From: an uncultured Oscillospiraceae bacterium
Lineage (GTDB): Bacteria > Bacillota > Clostridia > Oscillospirales > Ruminococcaceae
Reading direction: 5' to 3'
Assembly (NCBI GenBank): GCA_910584715.1
Contig: CAJUAN010000005.1
Location: 72,429 to 136,428, forward strand
DNA: 64,000 nucleotides
Positions 8,827 through 17,149 of the stretch are shown piece by piece. Numbering within the stretch: position 1 is the stretch's first letter; the number at the start of each line of letters is the position of its first letter. The notes beneath the pieces are model-generated. The model was not told the origin of the DNA. It ran no database searches and was given only the letters and a program-made list of their open reading frames with translations. Made by a program: the position numbers and the translations under genes.

Positions 8827-8913
8827 ACAAAACTATCGTCTCGGAAGAGTAACGTATATTCTTGCATTAAACGGCGGCATGGGTAAAGGCTCAGTCTTTA
8901 AGGGGGCGGGATA

Positions 8914-10149
8914 ATGGGATTCAAGCATTTTGTCATCAATAAGTACGAGCCGGAAAACGACGAAAGACGGCTTACCGAGCTTGCCGCCAAGGGCGAGTTT
9001 ATAAAAAGCTACTCGGAGCTCCTGGCATACTTTAAAAAGGGAGAACCTAAAAAAATACGCTACTGCATAGAAGCGGGAATTGTCAGACCGAGCCGCAAAA
9101 AGCTGAAATTCTACAAGGAAAGCGGCTGGAAGCTTGTCTGCCGCGGAAGCGACCTTACTGTATTTGCCTCCGAGGGCGAAAACGCAGTTCCGATACATAC
9201 CGACCGTTCGGAGTATGCCCATGTCATTCAGAGGTTCCACCGCACGGCTGTGAAGATATTTATCTGTCTGCTTGCGATCGTCTTTGTGTCGTTTACCGAG
9301 CTGTTCTGGCTGCTGCCGCTGGTCACAAAGGAAACGGTTATGTACTGGGCAAAATTTGACGATTATCTGCCGCCGCCCCTCTTTTTAAGGATAACATTGC
9401 TTCAATGGCTGTTTATGACCCCGTTCCTGCTGTTTTATTTCAGAGATTCGGTCAACGCGGGTAAATTTGTGGCGGGCAGCATAGAAAACGGGAAGTCGGC
9501 TTCAAAGGCGGTGCTGCTGAACCACGTGCTGACTGCGTCGCTGACCGTTACGCTCGCCATAGGAGCAGCGTGTACGGCTTTTACGTGTTATGCCGCAACG
9601 GTATCGGGCAGCTCTGAGCTATCCGTGTCCGACCTGCCCGCAGAAGCTCCCGGAATAAAAAGCTTTTTTCCAACCGAAAGCCTAATACCGGCAGACGACA
9701 CTGAAAACATGGAACATTATGCGGAAAAATTTGACGGTTCAAAATTTGAAAACAAGGCGGTAAGCTATACGTCAGCCGTTACCGACGAGTATTTCAACTA
9801 TCGGCAGTACGGCGCATACGTACCCGACGGCAGCGATAAAGGAATACTTCTAACTGCGGAAACCGACTACATACGCTTCAAGTCGGAACCGCTTGCCAAA
9901 ACCGCCGTCAAGGACATCATACGGTGGGAACGCGAAATATTTGTGCACCCCAAAGCGTCCTCTCTGATTGAGTTTGACTCCGACGGCACAGGCTGGGACA
10001 GTATAGTTTGTCTTGAATCCGAAAGGGATAAACGATTTGTGTTTATCCTGCGCAAGGGCTCGGCTGTGACAAGGATAAGCTTTTTCAAGCACGACGGCGT
10101 TACGCCGGAGTCTATATACAAAAACGCGCCGATTATGAAAGGTAAATGA
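8914..10149 (+). CDS. DUF2812-type membrane protein
   Basis: 411 aa. The N-terminal ~85 residues match the DUF2812 pattern (FVINKYEPENDERRLTELAAKG, then YFKKGEPKKIRYCIEAG and SGWKLVCRGSDLTVFAS). Three hydrophobic segments follow (about residues 113-137, 163-176 and 198-222), then a ~190-residue extracytoplasmic domain. The start has AGGGGG 7 nt upstream. It lies 87 nt after padR and probably shares its promoter. Family function is unknown; the PadR pairing suggests an envelope or drug stress response. Confidence 0.8.
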   Translation: MGFKHFVINKYEPENDERRLTELAAKGEFIKSYSELLAYFKKGEPKKIRYCIEAGIVRPSRKKLKFYKESGWKLVCRGSDLTVFASEGENAVPIHTDRSEYAHVIQRFHRTAVKIFICLLAIVFVSFTELFWLLPLVTKETVMYWAKFDDYLPPPLFLRITLLQWLFMTPFLLFYFRDSVNAGKFVAGSIENGKSASKAVLLNHVLTASLTVTLAIGAACTAFTCYAATVSGSSELSVSDLPAEAPGIKSFFPTESLIPADDTENMEHYAEKFDGSKFENKAVSYTSAVTDEYFNYRQYGAYVPDGSDKGILLTAETDYIRFKSEPLAKTAVKDIIRWEREIFVHPKASSLIEFDSDGTGWDSIVCLESERDKRFVFILRKGSAVTRISFFKHDGVTPESIYKNAPIMKGK

Positions 10150-10231
10150 ATTTTTTCCAAAAAAACGATTTTCGCAAGGATATTATACGGAAATCAATTT
10201 TGATGAGATAAATTTGTCACATTAATGTATG

Positions 10232-10260
10232 TTGACCGCCGCTTGATTATGTGCTATACT
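10232..10260 (+). promoter_or_regulatory. Promoter of the GTPase-NYN operon
   Basis: TTGACC (10232-10237), 17-nt spacer ending TGTGC, TATACT (10255-10260) with an extended -10 TG. Transcription would start near 10267, about 28 nt before the leader ORF. Confidence 0.8.
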
Positions 10261-10294
10261 GTAAATAATATTATCAGCAAGGAGACGGGCGGCC

Positions 10295-10339
10295 ATGAAA
10301 TCAAACTTCCATAAAATTGCAGCGGAGCTTTTTCGATGA
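10295..10339 (+). CDS. 14-codon leader ORF overlapping the GTPase-NYN start
   Basis: ATG at 10295 opens MKSNFHKIAAELFR and stops at TGA 10337-10339, which overlaps the ATG of the next gene (ATGA). AAGGAG lies 10 nt upstream. The main gene has its own weaker GGAG inside this ORF. Tet(M)-type genes are known to be preceded by short leader peptides that sense slowed translation, so a regulatory role is plausible, but only the ORF and its overlap are seen here. Confidence 0.5.
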   Translation: MKSNFHKIAAELFR

Positions 10340-12906
10340 AGCGGCTTGTAGTCGGCATGATCGCCCATGTGGACTCGGGCAAGACTACGCTTTCCGAAGC
10401 TATGCTCTATACTGCCGGCGAGCTGCGCCGTCTCGGCAGGGTGGACAAGGGCGACGCTTTTCTTGACACCCACTCCATAGAACGGAGCCGCGGCATTACC
10501 GTCTTTTCCAAGCAGGCGGTAATGGGGTACGGCGGAAGCGCCTATACTCTTCTGGATACACCGGGGCACGCGGATTTTTCCGCGGAAACCGAGCGCGCGC
10601 TCCGCGTCCTCGATTACGCGGTGCTGGTCATAAGCGGTACGGACGGCGTTCAAAGCCATACCGAGACTCTCTGGAAGCTGCTTCGCCGTTATAGTATCCC
10701 AACAATAATTTTTGTCAACAAAATGGATATTTCCGCATATTCGCACTCCGTTCTCATGGGAGGCCTTAAAAGCCGCTTGGATAAAAACTGCGTTGATTTT
10801 ACGCCGTTATCCTCCGGACAGGCTTCCGACGATTTTTTTGAGGAAATAGCTCTTTCCGACGAAAATCTGATGAATACCTTTCTTGATTCGGGACAGGTAC
10901 CCCAAAGCGATATCAGCCGCGCTGTAACGGAAAGAAAGCTTTTCCCCTGCTTTTTCGGTTCGGCTCTTAAGCTTGACGGCGTTTCTGATTTTCTGGCGGG
11001 ACTTGAATACTGCACTGAGGAAAAGTCATACGGAAACGATTTAGGCGCAAGGGTCTATAAAATAACCGAAGAGCAGGGCGTGCGGCTTACCCATATGAAA
11101 ATAACCGGCGGGAGCCTTAAGCCACGCGATACTATAGGAGACGAAAAGGTCACGCGGATAAGGGTTTATTCGGGCGCGAAATATCGGGCTGCCGACTTAG
11201 CCGAGGCGGGAACCTTATGCGCTGCCGAGGGACTTTCAAAGACCCGCGCGGGAGACGGTCTTGGATTTGAAAAAGCTGCGGAGGCTCCTCTGCTGGAACC
11301 CGTTATGACCTACCGTCTTTCGGTTCCCGAGGGTGCGGACGTTCATGACGTACTTATGAAAATGCGTAAGCTTGAAGAGGAAGACCCTCAGCTCCATGTG
11401 ATTTGGAACGAGCAGTCTGGCGACATAAACGTACAGCTCATGGGCGAGATACAGCTTGAGATACTGAAATCGGTCATTTCGGAGCGTTTTGGTCTGGACG
11501 CGAAATTTGACCGAGGCAGGATACTATACAAGGAAACAATTGCCGCTGAGGTTGAGGGCGCGGGACACTACGAACCGCTGCGGCACTATGCCGAGGTACA
11601 CCTGCTCCTTGAACCGACGGAGAGAGGAAGCGGTCTGACCTTTGACAGCGACTGCCGTACCGACGACCTCGACAAAAACTGGCAGCGGCTTATCCTTACG
11701 CATTTAGAGGAAAAAATGCACGTAGGCGTACTGACCGGTTCGCCTATAACGGATATGAAGATCACTCTTATAGGAGGACGGGCGCACCTGAAGCACACCG
11801 AGGGCGGCGACTTCCGTCAGGCTACCTACAGGGCGGTCAGACAGGGGCTGCGCTCCGCCGAAAGCATTCTGCTGGGACCTTGGTACAGTTTTACCCTGGA
11901 AGTCCCTACCGAAACGGCGGGGCGGGCTATGTCCGATCTGCAAAAAATGGGGGGAGATTTTTCTCCGCCTGAGGTCTCCGAAAGCAGCGCGGAAAATTCT
12001 ATAATAACAGGCAGTGCGCCCGCTTCGGAGCTTATGGATTACCAAAGTCAGGTGATAAGCTATACAAGAGGCAGGGGGCGGCTCAGTCTTGCTCTGAAAG
12101 GCTATTACCCGTGCCATAACGCGGAAGAAGTAATCGCCGAAATAGGCTACGACTGCGACGGAGACCTTGCCAATACCGCGGACAGTGTTTTCTGCTCCCA
12201 CGGCGCGGGGCATACCGTCAGGTGGGACGAGGCTCCCTCACGAATGCATATCCCCTGCCGCGGGGCTCAAAGCGCGGAGGACGGCGAAAGCTCCTCCGAA
12301 ATAACTCCGCGGCAGGTGTCGGATTACCGCGCAAGGCTTGCCGAGGACAAGGAGCTAATGGAAATTTTTGAGCGCACCTACGGCAAAATAGACCGTGACC
12401 CGCGGCACAAGCTGTATACCGAAAAAACTGTCAAAAAGCCGCCGGGTACGGCGCATAAAGCCGCTCCCCTGCCGAAAGGCCCCGAATATATTCTGGTGGA
12501 CGGCTACAATATCATATTCGCCTGGGACGATCTTAAAAAGCTTGCGGAGGAAAGCCTCGACCTTGCAAGAAGCACGCTGATAAACCGTTTGTGCAATTTT
12601 CAGGGCTTTAAGCGGTGCGAGCTTATAGTTGTGTTCGACGCTTATAGAGTCAAGGGAGAGCACCGAGAGGTCGAGCAGGTGTGCGGCATAAGCGTGGTCT
12701 ACACAAAGGAATCGGAAACGGCGGATACCTACATCGAAAAGGTCAGTCACGAGCTAAGCAAAAATCACCGCGTACGCGTCGCAACCTCCGACGGCGCGGA
12801 GCAGATAATCATTCTGGGGAACGGCGCGTTCCGCGTTTCCGCCGACGAGCTTCGCCGCGAGGTGGAGGCGGTGGAAAAGGCGATACGCGATATTATAGAA
12901 AGCTGA
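10336..12906 (+). CDS. TetM/EF-G-like ribosomal GTPase fused to a YacP/Rae1-like NYN nuclease domain
   Basis: 856 aa. Residues 1 to ~650 form a translational GTPase of the tetracycline-resistance ribosomal-protection type: AHVDSGKT (10-17), RGIT (52-55), DTPGH (74-78), NKMD (128-131), EEEDPQLHVIW in domain III, and a domain IV/V end with SYTRGRGRLSLALKGY and DSVFCSHGAGHTVRWDE. After a polar linker, residues 718-856 are a complete NYN/PIN-like domain of the YacP (Rae1) family: VDGYN, VVFDAYRVKG, KESETADTYIEK and VATSDGAEQ, with acidic residues near 722, 768, 797 and 819. Ordinary protection proteins end near 640-650 aa, so this is a true C-terminal fusion in one open frame. Inference: the GTPase half docks on the ribosomal A site and the nuclease half cuts RNA there. 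Tetracycline resistance cannot be concluded. Promoter and leader ORF lie directly upstream. Confidence 0.92.
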   Translation: MKRLVVGMIAHVDSGKTTLSEAMLYTAGELRRLGRVDKGDAFLDTHSIERSRGITVFSKQAVMGYGGSAYTLLDTPGHADFSAETERALRVLDYAVLVISGTDGVQSHTETLWKLLRRYSIPTIIFVNKMDISAYSHSVLMGGLKSRLDKNCVDFTPLSSGQASDDFFEEIALSDENLMNTFLDSGQVPQSDISRAVTERKLFPCFFGSALKLDGVSDFLAGLEYCTEEKSYGNDLGARVYKITEEQGVRLTHMKITGGSLKPRDTIGDEKVTRIRVYSGAKYRAADLAEAGTLCAAEGLSKTRAGDGLGFEKAAEAPLLEPVMTYRLSVPEGADVHDVLMKMRKLEEEDPQLHVIWNEQSGDINVQLMGEIQLEILKSVISERFGLDAKFDRGRILYKETIAAEVEGAGHYEPLRHYAEVHLLLEPTERGSGLTFDSDCRTDDLDKNWQRLILTHLEEKMHVGVLTGSPITDMKITLIGGRAHLKHTEGGDFRQATYRAVRQGLRSAESILLGPWYSFTLEVPTETAGRAMSDLQKMGGDFSPPEVSESSAENSIITGSAPASELMDYQSQVISYTRGRGRLSLALKGYYPCHNAEEVIAEIGYDCDGDLANTADSVFCSHGAGHTVRWDEAPSRMHIPCRGAQSAEDGESSSEITPRQVSDYRARLAEDKELMEIFERTYGKIDRDPRHKLYTEKTVKKPPGTAHKAAPLPKGPEYILVDGYNIIFAWDDLKKLAEESLDLARSTLINRLCNFQGFKRCELIVVFDAYRVKGEHREVEQVCGISVVYTKESETADTYIEKVSHELSKNHRVRVATSDGAEQIIILGNGAFRVSADELRREVEAVEKAIRDIIES

Positions 12907-12926
12907 AAAAGAAAGGATTTGATATC

Positions 12927-13394
12927 ATGCTTGAAGCAGGAACAAAGGCTCCGAATTTCACACTTCCCGACAAGGACGGAAATACGGTCTCACTGTCGGA
13001 TTTCGCGGGTAAAACCGTGGTTCTGTATTTTTATCCAAAGGACAGCACTCCCGGCTGCACAAGGCAGGCTCTGGGCTTTGCGGCGGAGTACGAGGCTCTG
13101 AAGGCGGCGGGAGCGGAGGTCATCGGCATAAGCAAGGACAGCGTGTCCTCCCACCAAAAGTTTTCGGAAAAGCAGGGACTGCCCTTTATTCTGCTGTCCG
13201 ATACCGAGCTTGAAGCTATCAAGGCTTACGATGTTTGGCAGGAGAAAAAGATGTACGGCAAGGTGAGCATGGGCGTCGTCCGTACCGCCTATATCATCGG
13301 CGGCGACGGCGTTATCGAAAAGGTCATGCCAAAGGTCAAGCCCGACACAAACGCGGCTTTGGTACTTGAGTACCTGAACGGACGGGGAAAGTGA
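12927..13394 (+). CDS. bcp: Thiol peroxidase, Bcp/peroxiredoxin Q type
   Basis: 155 aa. Reduces hydroperoxides in the cytosol with electrons from thioredoxin. The fold markers are PNFTLPDKDGNTVSLSDFAGK and FYPKDSTPGCT, with the peroxidatic Cys at 44. In many Bcp proteins a resolving Cys sits five residues later; here that position is Leu (TPGCTRQALGF), so this looks like a one-Cys form. The start at 12927 is fixed by AAAGGA 9 nt upstream; the open frame extends further upstream inside the previous gene without a site. It follows the GTPase fusion by 20 nt, probably in the same operon. Confidence 0.93.
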   Translation: MLEAGTKAPNFTLPDKDGNTVSLSDFAGKTVVLYFYPKDSTPGCTRQALGFAAEYEALKAAGAEVIGISKDSVSSHQKFSEKQGLPFILLSDTELEAIKAYDVWQEKKMYGKVSMGVVRTAYIIGGDGVIEKVMPKVKPDTNAALVLEYLNGRGK

Positions 13395-13401
13395 CGGCGC
13401 A

Positions 13402-14094
13402 ATGAAAATTATTGCCAGAGTACGCAGTCCGTTTACCGAAAAGTTCGGCATACCGCGCCAGAGCGGTCTTGCCGAGTTGCCCGCGGAGGTAATTTTCGAG
13501 CCGGAGTACCGCGTCCGAGAGGCTTTACGCGGGCTGGAGGGGTACTCGCATTTATGGCTGATATGGGAATTTTCCGAAGCGGTGCGTGAGGAGTGGTCTC
13601 CCACGGTGCGCCCTCCGCGGCTGGGGGGAAACGTCCGTATGGGTGTTTTTGCCACGCGGTCGCCTTTCCGTCCAAATCCCATAGGGCTGTCCTCGGTGCG
13701 GCTGGAGCGAATAGACTACGACCGTCCCGACTCGCCGGTTCTCATTGTCAGCGGCGCGGATATTCTTGACGGTACTCCACTGTACGATATAAAGCCCTAT
13801 CTTGCCTATACCGATTCACACCCGGACGCGGCGGGCGGCTTTGCCTTGCAGCAGCGTGAGGGGACGCTGAATGTTGATTTTCCCGAACCGCTCCTTGAAA
13901 AGGTTCCCGAACGGCTTCGCGCGGGGCTTGCAGAAGTGCTGGCGCAGGACCCGCGCCCTCAGTACCAGCATTCCCCCGAAAGGGTCTATATGATGAGCTT
14001 TGGAGGCTTTGACGTGCATTTCACTGTGGACGGCGGGACGCTCCGCGTGACGGATATAGTATTTCCCCCAAAAGGAGACGGCGGCGATGAATGA
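13402..14094 (+). CDS. trmO: tRNA (N6-threonylcarbamoyladenosine-37-N6)-methyltransferase TrmO
   Basis: 230 aa. SAM-dependent methylation of t6A37 in tRNAs reading ACY codons. The TrmO beta-barrel pattern is plain: ARVRSPFTEKFGIPRQSGL at the start, GYSHLWLIWEF, VFATRSPFRPNPIGLS, and DILDGTPLYDIKPYLAYTD. The C-terminal domain is of usual length. It begins 7 nt after bcp and overlaps the next gene by 8 nt, so it belongs to the same operon as the ribosome-acting GTPase fusion and adds a second translation-related function. Confidence 0.93.
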   Translation: MKIIARVRSPFTEKFGIPRQSGLAELPAEVIFEPEYRVREALRGLEGYSHLWLIWEFSEAVREEWSPTVRPPRLGGNVRMGVFATRSPFRPNPIGLSSVRLERIDYDRPDSPVLIVSGADILDGTPLYDIKPYLAYTDSHPDAAGGFALQQREGTLNVDFPEPLLEKVPERLRAGLAEVLAQDPRPQYQHSPERVYMMSFGGFDVHFTVDGGTLRVTDIVFPPKGDGGDE

Positions 14095-14563
14095 TAATTT
14101 CGGTGTAACGGTAATGGACGGCGAACCCTATCTTGACCAAATAAAAACGCTTATAGCCGAGTATGCCAAAAGCCTTGACCGCGACCTGTCCTTTCAGGGA
14201 CTGAACGAAGAGCTTGCCGACCTGAGCGCGAAATATCTTCCCCCGAACGGCAGGATATTAGCCGCCGTAACGGAGGACGGCAGCGTTATCGGCTGTGTTG
14301 CGTACCGCAGGCATGATTCCGAACGGTGCGAAATGAAGCGGCTTTACGTAAGACCCGAGTACCGCCGCTGTCACGCGGGAGGAAAGCTTGTTGAGGGAAT
14401 TACCTGTTTAGCGCGTTCGGACAGATTTTCCGAAATGGTGCTTGATACGATAAAGCCCCTTGAAACCGCGGTGCGGCTCTATAAAAAATACGGCTTCGCG
14501 GAAACTGAGCCGTACTATGACAATCCCATGGAGGACGTCATTTATATGAAGCTGAAGCTTTGA
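14087..14563 (+). CDS. GNAT-family N-acetyltransferase
   Basis: 158 aa. The acetyl-CoA-binding core is visible: VIGCVAYRRHDSERCEMKRLYVRPEYRRCHAGGKLVEG, with the R/Q-x-x-G-x-G/A motif represented by RRCHAGG, and a C-terminal YKKYGFAETEPYYDNP. Cytosolic. The start overlaps the end of trmO and has AAGGAG 9 nt upstream. The substrate cannot be read. Confidence 0.88.
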   Translation: MNDNFGVTVMDGEPYLDQIKTLIAEYAKSLDRDLSFQGLNEELADLSAKYLPPNGRILAAVTEDGSVIGCVAYRRHDSERCEMKRLYVRPEYRRCHAGGKLVEGITCLARSDRFSEMVLDTIKPLETAVRLYKKYGFAETEPYYDNPMEDVIYMKLKL

Positions 14564-14631
14564 AATCTGAAACGCGTATATTTCGTTTCTTTCCGCAGAT
14601 ACTACAAAAAAACAGGAAAGGACTGTTTAAA

Positions 14632-15255
14632 ATGTCTGTGGATTTTTATGAAAGCAAGACCCGCGTAAACCTGATGCGCGCCTTTGCGGGAGAAAGTCAG
14701 GCAAGGAACCGTTACACCTTTGCCGCTGAAAAAGCCAAGAAAATGGGGTGCTGGTTCATTTACAACGTTTTCACCCTTACGGCGAACCAGGAAAAAGCCC
14801 ACGCGGAGATATTCTACAATCACCTCAAGCCCGAAAACGGTGAAACGATCGTTATTGACAACGGCGGCTATCCCGTTGACAACTACGACACTATTGAGGA
14901 ACTGCTCCGCGCCGCCCAGCACAACGAGTATGACGAATACGAGACCGCCTATCCCGAATTTGCAAGGATCGCAAAGGAGGAGGGCTTTCAGGATATCGCC
15001 TTTTCCTTTGAAAAAATCGCGGAGATCGAAAAGACTCACGGAGACCGATTCGGCTGTTTTGCCGAGCTTATCGAGAACAGCAAAATGTTTACGGGAGACG
15101 AAAACACCGAATGGATATGCCTCAACTGCGGACATATCCAGAAAGGCAAGAACGCGCCGAAGCAGTGTCCCGTCTGCAAGAGCGATCAGGGATATTTCGT
15201 TCCCTACAAGTACTACAAATTTGTTGCCGAAAAATACGCCGTTTCGGGAATGTGA
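14632..15255 (+). CDS. rbr: Rubrerythrin
   Basis: 207 aa non-haem di-iron peroxidase that detoxifies H2O2 in anaerobes. The ferritin-like four-helix part carries the iron ligands (GESQARNRY, NQEKAHAEIFYNHL, EIEKTHGDRF). The C-terminus is a rubredoxin-like FeCys4 knot (CLNCGH then CPVC). The start at 14632 has AAAGGA 9 nt upstream; an in-frame ATG at 14560 lacks a site. It ends 16 nt before a strong terminator. Its grouping with bcp suggests peroxide defence is part of this operon. Confidence 0.96.
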   Translation: MSVDFYESKTRVNLMRAFAGESQARNRYTFAAEKAKKMGCWFIYNVFTLTANQEKAHAEIFYNHLKPENGETIVIDNGGYPVDNYDTIEELLRAAQHNEYDEYETAYPEFARIAKEEGFQDIAFSFEKIAEIEKTHGDRFGCFAELIENSKMFTGDENTEWICLNCGHIQKGKNAPKQCPVCKSDQGYFVPYKYYKFVAEKYAVSGM

Positions 15256-15270
15256 TACCGAACAAACAAA

Positions 15271-15299
15271 AACGTCCTCATCAGAGAGGACGTTTTTTA
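15271..15299 (+). terminator. Rho-independent terminator after rubrerythrin
   Basis: AACGTCCTC (15271-15279) and GAGGACGTT (15286-15294) with a 6-nt loop, then TTTT. A-rich sequence on the other side lets it work for the converging aminotransferase gene too. Confidence 0.92.
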
Positions 15300-15315
15300 T
15301 GCCCGATCATTCAGG

Positions 15316-16593
15316 CTATTTGGAAAGCTTTTCCGCAGAGGCAAGCTTAACGCTTACGCAGAATATTTTCATTGCCGCTTCAAGCTCGGCAAGAGGAGGA
15401 TACGTGGGCGCGATCCTGATGTTCCTGTCATGAGGATCCTTTCCGTATGGGAAAGTCGCTCCGGCGGACGTAAGAACTACCCCCGCCTCGGCGCAGAGCT
15501 GTACGACTCTTTTTGCGCAGCCCTCCAGAGTGTTTACCGAAATGAAGTATCCGCCGTTGGGCTTGTTCCATTCCAGTATCCCCAGCTCGCCGACCTCGGA
15601 ATCAAGCATATCCAGCACAAGGTTGAACTTTGGTGCGATTATAGCGCGGTGCTTAGCCATATGCTCCATGATTCCGTCCACGTTTTTGAAGTACTTAACG
15701 TGGCGGAGCTGATTTATCTTATCGTAGCTTATGCACTGGATACCCATAAGCTTGGTTATCTGATTCATGTTGTTTACCGAGCCTGCCATGATCGCAACGC
15801 CTGCTCCTGAAAAGGATATCTTGGAGGTAGAGGCGAATATCAGAACCATGTCCTCTTTACCCGTTTTTTTGCACTCGTCAAAAATATTGAGTATCTTATC
15901 GGGCGTATCGGTCAGGTGGTGCACGCAGTAGGCGTTGTCCCAGAAAATGCGGAAATCGGGAGCTTTGGGTGAAAGATTCGCAAAGCGTTTTACCGTCTCG
16001 TCGGAGTATGCGATACCGTCCGGGTTGGAGTAAAGCGGTACGCACCAGATACCCTTGACGGTTTCGTCCTCGGATACAAGCTTTTCTATCATGTCCATGT
16101 CGGGACCGTCCGAATGCATGGGAATATTTATCATCTCAATGCCGAAGCTTTCGCAGATAGCGAAATGTCTGTCATATCCGGGAACAGGACAGAGAAACTT
16201 TATTTTATCATATTTTCCCCAGGGCTTTTCGCTTCCGTAAACCCCGTGAGTCATTGCTCTGGAAACGGTATCAAACATCATGGCAAGGCTGGAATTTCCT
16301 CCAATTATCAGTTCCTCCTCCTTTACGCCGAGCAGGTCGCCGAAAAGGACTTTTGCATCGTGGATACCGGTCAGGCAGCCGTAGTTGCGGCAGTCTATGC
16401 CGTCCGCAGTAAGCATACTTGCGGCGTTTGTGAAAACGTCGAACATAGGCATTGCCAGATCGAGCTGTTCGGTGCTTGGCTTACCGCGCGACATATCCAG
16501 CTTCATTCCCTTTGCCTTGTAGCCCTCGTATTCCTTTTCGCATTCGCTTCTGAACGCGGAAAGCTCTTCCTTGTTCATTTCTGTAAGCAGCAT
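15316..16593 (-). CDS. Pyridoxal-phosphate aminotransferase, aspartate aminotransferase Ic-like
   Basis: 425 aa. Fold type I PLP enzyme; the Schiff-base lysine is K258 in ASTSKISFSGAG. Other landmarks are MSRGKPSTEQLDL near residue 34, CPVPGYDRHF, VPLYSNPDGIAYS, FWDNAYCVHHL (Asp/Tyr contacting the cofactor) and NIRIAPTYPP, whose Arg binds the substrate carboxylate. This pattern fits the MocR/Ic subgroup of aspartate aminotransferases rather than the classical Ia enzymes. Single gene on the minus strand, GGAAG before the ATG. Its leader region contains a long inverted repeat (16645-16736). Confidence 0.88.
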   Translation of the reverse strand: MLLTEMNKEELSAFRSECEKEYEGYKAKGMKLDMSRGKPSTEQLDLAMPMFDVFTNAASMLTADGIDCRNYGCLTGIHDAKVLFGDLLGVKEEELIIGGNSSLAMMFDTVSRAMTHGVYGSEKPWGKYDKIKFLCPVPGYDRHFAICESFGIEMINIPMHSDGPDMDMIEKLVSEDETVKGIWCVPLYSNPDGIAYSDETVKRFANLSPKAPDFRIFWDNAYCVHHLTDTPDKILNIFDECKKTGKEDMVLIFASTSKISFSGAGVAIMAGSVNNMNQITKLMGIQCISYDKINQLRHVKYFKNVDGIMEHMAKHRAIIAPKFNLVLDMLDSEVGELGILEWNKPNGGYFISVNTLEGCAKRVVQLCAEAGVVLTSAGATFPYGKDPHDRNIRIAPTYPPLAELEAAMKIFCVSVKLASAEKLSK

Positions 16594-16644
16594 ATAGATC
16601 TTCCCTTCAACAAAGAAAATTTTTCTTTAAATATTACGGTTAGT

Positions 16645-16736
16645 ATAATTTGGACGGTGTTTTGTTCTCCAAGATACCGCGTACAAAATACAATTGTTTT
16701 TGAGCGACGTACAAACTCTCTCACAGTCCAAATTAT
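16645..16736 (-). promoter_or_regulatory. Leader inverted repeat upstream of the aminotransferase
   Basis: ATAATTTGGAC (16645-16655) is repeated inverted as GTCCAAATTAT (16726-16736), an 11-bp stem closing a 70-nt loop. Inside, TTTGTACG occurs twice on the minus strand. It lies 52-143 nt before the aminotransferase start, and the distal arm overlaps a TATAAT-like hexamer. The rest of the 16594-16966 gap holds no gene. Confidence 0.4.
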
Positions 16737-16966
16737 ATGATACTACATTTTTTCAGCATTTGCAAGCCTTTTTTATATTTCCTGCAAATAATCGCCTCTT
16801 TATACATATTTCGGGGACAGTCTGAAGCATTTTAGTGTTAATATTGCACAGTAGTCAAACTGCTTAAAAGTTCCAACGTTTATATACTATGCACAGCAGT
16901 TAAAAATACCTGCGTATATTCTGCAAAAAAACGCAGAAAATATTCTCGTGAAAGGAAGTAGACTAA

Positions 16967-17140
16967 ATGAGAAAATATGAAAACCTTGACAGTCTGCTGC
17001 GCGGCAGCGAAACCGCGAAAATATTTTTTGCGTCCCTGCCCGACTACGTTCAGGGAGCTGTCATGAAAAGCAGCAGCAGTATCCGCACCGAAGACGAGCT
17101 TCACAGCACTGCGGAAAAGGTCATGCACGAATTCCAATAA
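16967..17140 (+). CDS. 57-aa small protein of unknown function
   Basis: Starts MRKYENLDSLLRGSETAKIF and ends EKVMHEFQ. AAAGGAAG lies 8 nt before the ATG and a strong terminator follows the stop by 9 nt, which makes it a genuine small gene. No signal peptide or membrane segment; predicted helical; the middle reads FASLPDYVQGAVMKSSSSI. Its layout (short, LPDYVQ-type core, RTEDELH tail) resembles small hypothetical proteins I associate with gut Clostridia, but I cannot name a family. The upstream region contains the hairpin CTGCG/CGCAG just before the RBS. Confidence 0.7.
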   Translation: MRKYENLDSLLRGSETAKIFFASLPDYVQGAVMKSSSSIRTEDELHSTAEKVMHEFQ

Positions 17141-17149
17141 CCGTATACA

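Noticed and set aside
10336..12906. Calling the GTPase fusion a tetracycline resistance gene
   Set aside because: Family resemblance is clear, but many chromosomal relatives do not confer resistance, and the nuclease fusion points to another role; phenotype cannot be read.
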